Assembly: GCA_034440575.1 (NCBI GenBank)
Contig: JAOTOL010001181.1
Coordinates: forward strand, 248,001 to 312,000
Reading direction: 5' to 3'
DNA: 64,000 nucleotides
Source of the DNA: Imbricaverruca yamaguchii
Taxonomy: Eukaryota; Arthropoda; Thecostraca; Neoverrucidae
Shown one piece after another: positions 58,843 through 64,000 of this stretch (positions are counted from its first letter, which is position 1; the number at the start of each line of letters is the position of its first letter). A program made the position numbers and the translations under genes. Under the pieces are notes generated by a model. That model saw only the letters and a program-made list of their open reading frames with translations, was not told where the DNA came from and did no database searches.

Positions 58843-61550
58843 TCCAACATTTTCACGGCTCCGCATCCCTGGGAGGAAGAGATGGGGGTGGGGGAGTAGT
58901 CGAGTGGTAAGGTGGCCGTCTCTTGACCAAGAAGTTGTTGGTCGGGTCCCACCTGTCGCTACTCTTCGCCCACGACCAATCGGCGCGGAAGATCAGCGAC
59001 GCCATTTGACTCAATGCAGTCGACGCGTAAAAATACAGAATTGGAGGAAGAGATGTAGATCCCAAGCTGGGTAGTCCGTTTATGATAACGTTTGCACCAT
59101 TTTTGGCTTGATATTGCCCCCTTCACCCCTTTATAAATGTTCTGGGGAGATGTGTCAGTGTAGATGAGTGACGAGCCTGCGCTGACCTCAGGTGACGACC
59201 CGGGTGGTGGCGTCTGCCAGTCCAGTGTTGTACTGGTTCGCCGCCCGCCTGCTGCATGGCCCGGCACCGCCGCAGGACAAGGCGTCGGCCGGACCACGAC
59301 GCTCGCAGGTACTCCCGGCTGGCGCGCCCTCAAGCACACAACATAACCCCCCAGCTGTCTCCAGTACACAATCCATGAGCACGCAACACCTCGTGTTCTT
59401 CTTGTGCGGTGTTGCACGTCAGGAGATAGGCATCATCAATCCAATGACCTGGAATTGTGAAATTTACGTGGAAAACTACACCTGTCAATGACTGGTTTTG
59501 GCCTGCCGACGGACTTTGACTGCCTCCATTCATTCTCATGAAGCTTTACGACATACGACTCTTGTAGCGGTTAATAATTTTCACCATGCTGGATTCCTGG
59601 CATCTGTGGCATTACACCCTTACCAGTAGACGTGGTGTTCGTCTGGAAATATTATCCGTTGCACGCACTTTTTCCCAAACATTATTAAGTTGTTTCAACG
59701 TTGTCAGGGCTCTTGACGTTTTCATCTGCCACCCTATATGAAAGTAATTATGCCCAGGGCACTGTGTTTTAGAGGGCCCGAATATTCTACCCGATGGCGG
59801 CTGGTCAACGTCCGGTAACAGCTTCAAAGTGGTCACGGATTTATGGCCAGGTAATCACATATGAAGTCAGAGTAAGGCAACGCGTATGGTGGATTGATGG
59901 AGGAATGTTAGCGGTTGTTGGGCAACTGTGAAAACACTAGGTTAGAATGTGTACTATTTTATGACAATAATGGGAGTAACCGCATAAATTATGGACCATT
60001 TGTTTCTACGATTGCCTTTCATAGCGAAGCCTTGCCCCAGCTGCGTTTTGGTGATGCAGTACAGTGACGGCATTGTGCGGGCTCGTTGTGTTGCGGCGTT
60101 TCGCTGCCGACCATTGACACCGACACACTGCACGCCCCGCTTCTGACCATTGACACCGACACCCTGCACTCCCAGCTGCCGACCATTGACACCGACACCC
60201 TGCACGCCCAGCTGCCGACCATTGACACCAACACACTGAACGCCCAGCTGCCGGCCATTGCCACCCACACACTGCACGCCCCGCTGCCGACCATTGACAC
60301 CCACACACTGCACGCCCCGCTGCCGACCATTGACACCGACACACTGCACGCCCCGCTTATGACCATTGCCACCCACACACTGCACGCCCCGCTTCTGACC
60401 ACTAACACCGACACACTGCACGCCCCGCTGCCGACCATTGACACCGACACACTGCATGCCGCATGGCACGTACCCATGGCGGCCTGAGGTTGAACTGATG
60501 TACCGCTGATGGCTTGTGCAACTGATTCCTGGCTGCCGGTGTTTGTGTATGCTTCCCATACCAGTTTGTACGAGATCATGAACATTTGCTGACATGCTTG
60601 GTTTGTTCGTGGCTGAAGTTTCAGCAATGTCGGAAGTCCTAGTCGTGCCCCGGACAGTAGTGACCAAATAATCACTTCTTGCATGCTACCATCCGATCAG
60701 CCTTTCGATCCATGCGATTGGGGAGCTCTGTGGTAGCCGGTCGGTGTTATTCAGTCTACCAGCTGATATCTTGCGAGAAGGGCCTATGTGTCCACTCGTC
60801 CTCTCCGGAGCTGAAACCCAGGACGGTCCGGTGTTCCAAGCGCTGCTCTGCGAACTGTAGGTGATCGGCTCTGGTGTGGAGCCCCGCGCCGCAGACCCGA
60901 CATATCGCCTCTCCGACAGGTGGGCGGCGGCTCTGATGTGGAGCCCCGCGCCACAGACCCGACATATCGCCTCTCCGACAGGCGGGCGGCGGCTCTGGTG
61001 TGGAGCCGCGCCGCAGCCCGACATATCGCCTCTCCGACAGGCGGGCGGCGGCTCTGGTGTGGAGCCCCGCGCCGCAGACCCGACATATCGCCTCTCCGAC
61101 AGGTGGGCAGCGGCTCTGGTGTGGAGCCCCGCGCCACAGACCCGACATATCGCCTCTCCGACAGGTGGGCAGCGGCTCTGGTGTGGAGCCCCGCGCCACA
61201 GACCCGACATATCGCCTCTCAGACAGGCGGGCGTCAGCTCTGGTGTGGAGCCCTGTGACACGGACCCGACATATCGCCTCTCAGACAGGCGGGCGGCGGC
61301 TCTGGTGTGGAGCCCTGTGACACGGACCCGATATATCGCCTCTCAGATAGGTGCGCGGCAGCTCTGGTGTGGAGCCCTGTGACACAGCTCCGACATATCG
61401 CCTCTCCCACAGGTGGGCGGCGGCTCTCGGTCGGTTCTCGGCTGGCTAGCGGAGCCGCCCGGTCGTGCCGGCGCCTGTGTGCAGCTGTACTTCCTGACGT
61501 ACGCTGTGCTCGGCACCGTGCTCTTCTCCAACAACCTGCCGTGGACCTGA
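41973..61550 (+). CDS. PIGV: PIGV: GPI mannosyltransferase 2 (six exons, first exon not found)
   Basis: Multi-pass ER membrane enzyme that adds the second mannose to the glycosylphosphatidylinositol anchor precursor, using dolichol-phosphate-mannose. Six exons (41973-42508, 42882-42996, 44149-44382, 45518-45757, 59192-59308, 61413-61550) join in phase to 459 residues; the human protein is 493, so only the first ~35 residues are missing. Family landmarks in order: LLPDHVSDAF and WDAQYLLHVAQHGY in the first lumenal loop (this WD pair is reported to be essential), many Leu/Ala-rich membrane segments, RSNGTLLVGF, CTPG...WCNYTLPLSYGYVQ, DHYWDVGFLRYYRWRQLPNF, SPVLYWFAARLL, and the conserved C-terminus NNLPWT. 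Exon 41973 is very GC- and Ala-rich. Three of its acceptors have been turned into tandem arrays, and visible intron 4 (45758-59191) is loaded with transposons. Confidence 0.95.
42882..42996 (+). CDS. PIGV: PIGV visible exon 2
   Basis: 115 nt. The split Arg codon joins to SNGTLLVGFLVYSLLSQQVQ and ends KKRVVKLSRPM before GTGAGT. Confidence 0.9.
43199..43230 (+). mobile_element. 32-bp LINE-tail insertion with target duplication
   Basis: The insert carries GCAGTCGATGCGCCCCTAA, the core of the LINE tail. Flanking direct repeats: ACCCAAAGCCCTAAGT at 43183-43198 and ACCCAAAGCCTTAAGT at 43231-43246 (one mismatch). Confidence 0.75.
43458..43519 (-). mobile_element. 62-bp LINE-tail insertion with 10-bp target duplication
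   Basis: On the - strand it has TTGGGCGCTGTATGACG and ends GAAGCCAAAATAACCAACC(AACC)n. Target duplication AGTGTCCGGT at 43448-43457 and 43520-43529, exact. Confidence 0.9.
43565..44148 (+). repeat. 132-bp in-frame array made from a PIGV acceptor and exon
   Basis: Acceptor AGs fall at 43620, 43752, 43884, 44016 and 44148, exactly 132 bp apart. Each unit is TGCAG|GTGCTGCTGTGCGG... plus about 90 bp corresponding to the next exon and about 40 bp of intron end. 132 is 44 codons, and the frame is open from 43579 through the true exon to its donor. Units would encode a hydrophobic LLCGVWRLAQAVALSLLTLA segment. Confidence 0.97.
44149..44382 (+). CDS. PIGV: PIGV visible exon 3
   Basis: 234 nt from the last acceptor, phase 0 both ends. 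Encodes VLLCGVWRLVQAVTLSLLTL, YQLYAFVLFCTPGRPP and WCNYTLPLSYGYVQ. I chose the last acceptor because the resulting length matches the human protein; use of any earlier one would add 44, 88, 132 or 176 residues without a frameshift. Confidence 0.88.
44701..45410. repeat. 33-bp minisatellite in PIGV visible intron 3
   Basis: About 21 units of GTCACTGAGCCGGTGCTGTC + CTGGTGTGGCAAG, near-perfect at 44701-45088, then diverging to 45410 with some 36-bp units. Both strands are open throughout. No match to an adjacent exon. Confidence 0.95.
45518..45757 (+). CDS. PIGV: PIGV visible exon 4
   Basis: 240 nt, phase 0 both ends. Encodes DHYWDVGFLRYYRWRQLPNF, LLAAPTVVLVMHGAATYL and QLLPYVLHAAALTCFMVTCA ending HVQ, all strongly conserved in the family. 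Confidence 0.96.
46011..46990. mobile_element. TTAA-flanked DNA element with 17-bp terminal inverted repeats, 980 bp
   Basis: TTAA at 46007-46010 and 46991-46994. Left end CATGCGCCCTGGAGGGG, right end (reverse complement) CACGCGCCCTGGAGGGG, 16 of 17 matching. AATCCGCC occurs just inside both ends and a 15-bp G-run near the right end. No transposase frame. piggyBac-like by target site; a different family from the element at 22133. Confidence 0.88.
47200..48283. mobile_element. Foldback element with long imperfect inverted repeats
   Basis: The left arm (about 47200-47375) and right arm (about 48085-48283) are inverted copies: TTTGACTGGTGCCAGCCA at 47222 and its complement at 48241-48261, ACACCTTAAG and its complement, CACTGCAGTCGCCAC and its counterpart. 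A second inverted pair lies inside (GTAGGCCTGTACCAGAGCG at 47777 against about 47888-47922), and a hairpin GTGCCAACgatGTTGGCAC at 47836. No coding frame. Ends and target duplication not defined. Confidence 0.78.
48284..48999. other. PIGV visible intron 4, nothing recognised
   Basis: Ordinary AT-leaning intron sequence. Confidence 0.5.
49000..49545 (-). mobile_element. 5'-truncated LINE copy D (same family as A and B)
   Basis: On the - strand: the C-terminal ORF2 domain RRNRRDEVALCRMRIGRTYA and CPKCHVRPSMRHILFSC (49486-49235), then a 3' tail TTGGGCGTTACATGACCAAT + GCAGTCGATGAGCCCTAAAG at about 49055-49018. I could not define a target duplication. Confidence 0.85.
49546..50259. other. PIGV visible intron 4, nothing recognised
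   Basis: Includes three imperfect 18-bp repeats of ATCGAGGTGGTxCGGAAT at about 49577-49625. No gene. Confidence 0.5.
50283..51674 (+). pseudogene. LINE B ORF1 (gag-like, three zinc knuckles)
   Basis: Frame 50283-50878 has RMKVRRRRDLQPTNIILTF, then CFQCQRYGHTTRYC, CGRCGSTEHILEKC and CVNCGRTQVPHTTSDRSC. The frame ends because a 51-bp LINE tail inserted at 50871. Downstream (to about 51670) is the Pro/Ser-rich tail in shifted frames. The N-terminus is missing through 5' truncation. Confidence 0.85.
50871..50921 (+). mobile_element. 51-bp LINE-tail insertion with 13-bp target duplication
   Basis: Insert reads GCAGTTGATGCGCCCTTGAG then CCCAAATAAATAATGAATAA and an A/T-rich end. Exact direct repeats ACGGGATCTGGGA at 50858-50870 and 50922-50934. 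It breaks LINE B ORF1. Confidence 0.93.
51676..55050 (+). pseudogene. LINE B ORF2: endonuclease, RT and RNase H, degraded
   Basis: Endonuclease: MAILQWNCRGLKTSVLDLAT, LQETKLAPED, LLGDLNVHH and SDHYPIWLAS, spread over two frames. RT: HYRPISLTSSLCKLMERM at about 53178, AVLFDIESAFDTAWRHG at about 53370, PQGSVL at about 53560, FSDDFAIWS at about 53655 and LEKWGHANGFKFS. RNase H: TYTDGSK, FTAELIAIKKAL, LTDSISGL and VGIRGNELTD (54545-54887), with the catalytic acids present. Inactivated by several frameshifts and a TAG at 54885. The YADD-type box reads SDDF. Confidence 0.9.
55051..55168 (+). mobile_element. 118-bp LINE-tail insertion with 13-bp target duplication
   Basis: Carries GGGCGCTACATGACCAATGT + AGTCGATGCGCCCTAAAG and ends CCCTAATAACTAAC. 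Exact direct repeats TTGGCACTGCGGC at 55038-55050 and 55169-55181. It splits LINE B ORF2. Confidence 0.93.
55169..55490 (+). pseudogene. LINE B ORF2 C-terminal domain
   Basis: ALRLSSFSRTRRDEVAIYRL + RIGHT, and after a frameshift a Cys-rich stretch with HHVLVTCPAY-like sequence. It corresponds to 12760-13080 and to 49486-49235 (-). Confidence 0.8.
55645..56344. other. PIGV visible intron 4
   Basis: Contains four imperfect ~60-bp repeats at about 55930-56125 with core TTAGCTGTGCGTATTCCCAT + and CGCCTGTACGACTCACGTGA. No exon. Confidence 0.7.
56345..57525. repeat. 44-bp minisatellite, ~26 units, with higher-order structure
   Basis: Unit TGCTGCTCCCGTCTCCGGTC + TACCCTGGGTGGCCTCATTGTGCC. Variant blocks recur: the unusual CCTCCTGCTGGAGAACCCTG stretch appears at about 56626 and again at about 57188. 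Long open frames exist because the unit lacks stops; I do not consider them genes. Confidence 0.96.
57526..58050. other. PIGV visible intron 4, with partial duplication
   Basis: About 57610-57680 and 57690-57790 share a segment with GAGTCGTGACxC...AGCTTT.CGTGTA and GACAGAG, suggesting a diverged direct repeat. No gene. Confidence 0.5.
58051..58868. mobile_element. Possible DNA element with GGAGCC-rich ends
   Basis: Left end GGATGCGGAGCCG (58051-58063) and right end CGGCTCCGCATCC (58856-58868) are exact inverted repeats. Just inside both ends lie about 110-bp direct repeats of GGAGCC units carrying ACATTTTGCCCGGAGCC and CCGCCGGGACxTTTTAC. The interior (58180-58745) is AT-rich and non-coding. 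No target duplication found, so the element status is tentative. Confidence 0.55.
58885..59042 (+). mobile_element. tRNA-derived SINE, copy 3
   Basis: A-box-like TAGTCGAGTGGTAAGGTGG, B-box-like GGTCGGGTCCCACC, then the shared body CTACTCTTCGCCCACGACCA + ATCGGCGCGGAAGATC and GCAGTCGACGCGTAAAAATA at the 3' end. Exact 13-bp target duplication GGAGGAAGAGATG at 58872-58884 and 59043-59055. Confidence 0.93.
59192..59308 (+). CDS. PIGV: PIGV visible exon 5
   Basis: 117 nt, phase 0 both ends, acceptor CCTCAG, donor GTACTC. Encodes VTTRVVASASPVLYWFAARL and LHGPAPPQDKASAG, the conserved SP(V/I)xYWF segment. Confidence 0.92.
59309..60085. other. PIGV visible intron 5, nothing recognised
   Basis: No exon or repeat until the next array. 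Confidence 0.5.
60086..60485. repeat. 36-bp minisatellite in PIGV visible intron 5
   Basis: Eleven units of CTGCCGACCATTGACACCGA + CACACTGCACGCCCCG. Open in several frames because 36 is a multiple of three. No match to a neighbouring exon. Confidence 0.96.
60486..60879. other. PIGV visible intron 5, between arrays
   Basis: Nothing recognised. Confidence 0.5.
60880..61412 (+). repeat. 62-bp minisatellite made from the last PIGV acceptor
   Basis: Nine copies of CGCCTCTCCGACAG|GTGGGC + GGCGGCTCTGGTGTGGAGCC-type units, with AG ending at 60919, 60981, 61040, 61102, 61164, 61226, 61288, 61350 and 61412 (all steps 62 bp except one of 59). The last is the real splice site CTCTCCCACAG|GTGGGCGGCG. 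Each copy repeats the first ~17 coding bases of the exon. Confidence 0.96.
61413..61550 (+). CDS. PIGV: PIGV last exon
   Basis: 138 nt, phase 0, stop TGA at 61548-61550. Encodes VGGGSRSVLGWLAEPPGRAG, VQLYFLTYAVLGTVLFS and the family C-terminus NNLPWT. Confidence 0.94.
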   Translation: MGGGSRSVLGWLAEPPGRAGACVQLYFLTYAVLGTVLFSNNLPWT

Positions 61551-63149
61551 GCTGACGCGGCCCCGGCTTCCGGCGGAGTCAGCGATCGGCGAGCCCATCA
61601 CGTCACCACTTCGTCGTCGTGTGTGCGAGCCCGGCGCAGCCGTTGATCGGGAAAGCTGTTTACGATCTCGTGCTCTAGGGACAGCCGAGTCCCCATAGTC
61701 GCATGGGATTCCATCCTCCAGACAGGAGTCTTACGCGAGCCGTGTTCAAAGGCTGTGAGCCAGTTTGTGGACATTCTTGGGGATATTAACTCCGCTGGTG
61801 GTCGAGTTCCAGGTCGGTGACCCCCCCGAGCTGTGTGTCAGGGCCGTGAGCCCTCCCGGATCCATGCTGCATGGATATGGGTATGTGCGAGTCCGAGCTG
61901 CAGAGGCACGATCCCCGTCGTGGTGGGCGCTCCAGGGACATGGGTGTGTTGTGCGGCTGACGCGACGCCGGCTGGCCGCGTCCGCGTCTCGCCCGCCAGC
62001 TCGCAGCTGGTGCGAGACGGCCGGACGGTGACGCTGGTGACGCCGGTGTTGCCCGATGTCTTCACACTGCGGAGAAGTGCGAGGCCCCGTCCATTCCCTG
62101 TCGTCCACTGTGGGGCCCCATTCTGGTCAGAGGCGTCACCGGAGCTTCACGTCCCGGCACGCGACTGGATTACAAGTGGTGCGAGCCGCAGTGTTGGCAG
62201 CACTGCTATGGACGCGTGCACAATTTGTGCTGTTCAATCGGATTGATTCGGAAGTATACCGTTCAATTATCTTCCCCTCACTATTGCTCAGTCTGTCTCG
62301 CTCTCTCCCTTTTCGCTTCTCTCGCTTTGTATCCCTCACTGACTCCCCCTACCCAACTTTTGTCTTTTCTCCCTGCTCGAACTTCATCTCCTTTAGACCC
62401 TCTCCCATCTCCTTCCTCCGCCATTAGCGTCCTTAGTTCTAGTCATCTGATATGCACCGCCAAGGCCCGTTGCATTGTCGAGGCTGTACGTTGTTTCTCT
62501 ACCGTCCCAAGGTGCCGAACGTCCACATTGGCTTCGAAGACGGGCATTCTGCCGGCCGGTGTGAAACGTTGACTATAAAAGCATCTGAATTAGGTGTAAC
62601 TTGTGATGTATCTCAGAGCTCAGGTAACCGCTCATCAAAATTATATCCGTGCATCGATTGCGGTGACACATGTGGCACTCATTCCGATATGTGGGGTCAA
62701 CGGTTCCTGTTGGGTACACTCAAGATAATTGGGGCCATCGTGATGGTGGTCACACCTGTGCTTAATTTGGCGTCTGTGGTGGTCAGGATAATGTCGGTAA
62801 TCCGATAATATCGGCCACGAGTACGATTTCCGACCATGGTCATCGCGTCCCGCGAATGTTTCAGCGGGATTGTGCGATTTCACGTTACCCGCTTCTTGTT
62901 TGCCTTTTTTCTGACGTCACCAGTTAACGTTGACGTTTTTTTGAGCTGCGCCTTGTTGATGATTTTATAATACAGATGTGAAGGTACGTGTCGTCTTGTT
63001 GAATACTTCGGTCGATACCTGCCAGTAACAGGACGTTGGTAAGTGGTGAAACTGAGTGGGTGTCGACCAGTGACTGGGGATTGGTATATTTGTGAAGCTG
63101 GGTGAGCACTGATTTGTGACCGGTTGTCTGTTGACCCATAAGGCTAGTG
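61551..63149. other. PIGV 3' flank, no gene recognised
   Basis: Presumed 3'UTR and intergenic sequence. Open frames up to about 140 codons exist (for example 61833-62246 and 62452-62808), but none shows a conserved motif or splice structure I recognise. No clear AATAAA signal near the stop. Confidence 0.45.
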
Positions 63150-63800
63150 ACGTCTGGCCGGTGGGGTGTAGCCGGCTCCCGTATGTTCGTCTGGCCGGTG
63201 GGGTGTAGCCGGCTCACGTATATTCGTCTGGCCGGTGGGGTGTAGCCGGCTCTCGTATGTTCGTCTGGCCGGTGGGGTGTAGCCGGCTCTCGTATGTTCG
63301 TCTGACCGATGGGGTGTAGCCGGCTCCCGTATGTTCGTCTGGCCGGTGGGGTGTAGCCGGCTCTCGTATGTTCGTCTGGCCGGTGGGGTATAGCGGGCTC
63401 TCGTATGTTCGTCTGACCGATGGGGTGTAGCCGGCTCCCGTATGTTCGTCTGGCCGGTGGGGTGTAGCCGGCTCTCGTATGTTCGTCTGGCCGATGGGGT
63501 GTAGCCGGCTCTCGTATGTTCGTCTGGCCGGTGGGGTATAGCGGGCTCTCGTATGTTCGTCTGACCGATGGGGTGTAGCCGGCTCCCGTATGTTCGTCTG
63601 GCCGGTGGGGTGTAGCCGGCTCTCGTATGTTCGTCTGGCCGATAGGGTGTAGCCGGCTCTCGTATGTTCGTCTGGCCGGTGGGGTATAGCGGGCTCTCGT
63701 ATGTTCGTCTGACCGATGGGGTGTAGCCGGCTCCCGTATGTTCGTCTGGCCGGTGGGGTGTAGCCGGCTCTCGTATGTTCGTCTGGCCGATAGGGTATTG
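63150..63800. repeat. 37-bp minisatellite with 148-bp higher-order period
   Basis: About 17 units of GTCTGGCCGGTGGGGTGTAG + CCGGCTCTCGTATGTTC. The variant GGGGTATAGCGGGCTC recurs at about 63388, 63537 and 63685, four units apart, showing amplification of four-unit blocks. Confidence 0.96.
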
Positions 63801-64000
63801 TCGGCTCTTGCTGCCGTTACCTATCTGATCGTCATGGATCGTGGAGCTGAGGGTGGTCAATGTCCGGCTTATCCCGTTATCTGATGGGACCTGATTAGGG
63901 TGAGAGGCTTTTGGTAAATTAAGCAATCGATACACTTCGGAGGATGATGTGCACGTCACGTTATGGAAGCAGCGCGAAAACAAGCGGAATTTGTATGCAT
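63801..64000. other. Window end, nothing recognised
   Basis: No exon, repeat or RNA gene. Confidence 0.5.

Noticed and set aside
58885..58960. A possible tRNA gene on the + strand
   Set aside because: Same reason: it is the head of a SINE with a 13-bp target duplication.
62452..62808. 118-codon frame downstream of PIGV as a gene
   Set aside because: No recognisable domain, no supporting splice sites and unusual composition; left as unannotated flank.
63144..63983. 279-codon frame on the - strand
   Set aside because: It is the 37-bp array read in overlapping frames (GYTPPARRTYESRL-like repeats).

Overview
The window is nuclear DNA of a metazoan, most probably an arthropod. Genes have small coding exons separated by introns of up to about 10 kb, flanked by GT...AG sites. 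Several families of non-LTR retrotransposons and tRNA-derived SINEs are present, together with TTAA-flanked DNA elements, and a short CCTAA-type (TTAGG) telomere-like tract lies at about 37.2 kb. Minisatellite density is very high. A GC-rich crustacean-type genome is my guess, with low confidence. There is no bacterial or viral gene organisation.

Four protein-coding genes can be assembled exon by exon, with phases that fit at every junction. (1) METAP2, methionine aminopeptidase 2, + strand, 393-18051: six exons, 5' end outside the window, all metal ligands present. (2) An unrecognised four-exon gene, + strand, 20130-24444, predicting a 241-residue protein with a signal-peptide-like start, a Ser/Thr-rich region and a helical, coiled-coil-like C-terminus. 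(3) DYNC2I2 (WDR34), the WD40 intermediate chain of the dynein-2 motor, - strand, 34412-25208: seven exons, first exon not found. (4) PIGV, GPI mannosyltransferase 2, + strand, 41973-61550: six exons, first exon not found. Genes 2 and 3 converge. Genes 3 and 4 diverge from a 7.5-kb interval that should hold both promoters and both missing first exons. The three recognised genes are unrelated housekeeping or ciliary genes, with no sign of a shared pathway.

Mobile DNA. METAP2 intron 3 holds a long LINE (6324-14965) with a 14-bp target duplication, into which two other LINE fragments have inserted. PIGV intron 5 (numbering visible exons), between 45757 and 59192, holds a second, 5'-truncated copy of the same LINE (50276-55628, 16-bp target duplication), a fragment of a third, a TTAA-flanked 980-bp element, a long foldback element, a GGAGCC-rich element and a SINE. 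Several insertions of only 32-118 bp consist of little more than the LINE 3' tail, yet have clear target duplications. Three SINEs share a body, and at least one shares its tail with the LINE.

The most unusual signal is the placement of the minisatellites. At least eight of about twenty arrays have a repeat unit that contains a real exon-intron junction of the host gene, so each array is a row of copies of that gene's own splice donor or acceptor with some adjoining coding sequence. This is seen in all four genes. In PIGV it has produced five acceptors exactly 132 bp apart in one continuous open frame; in METAP2 it has produced six donors exactly 58 bp apart.
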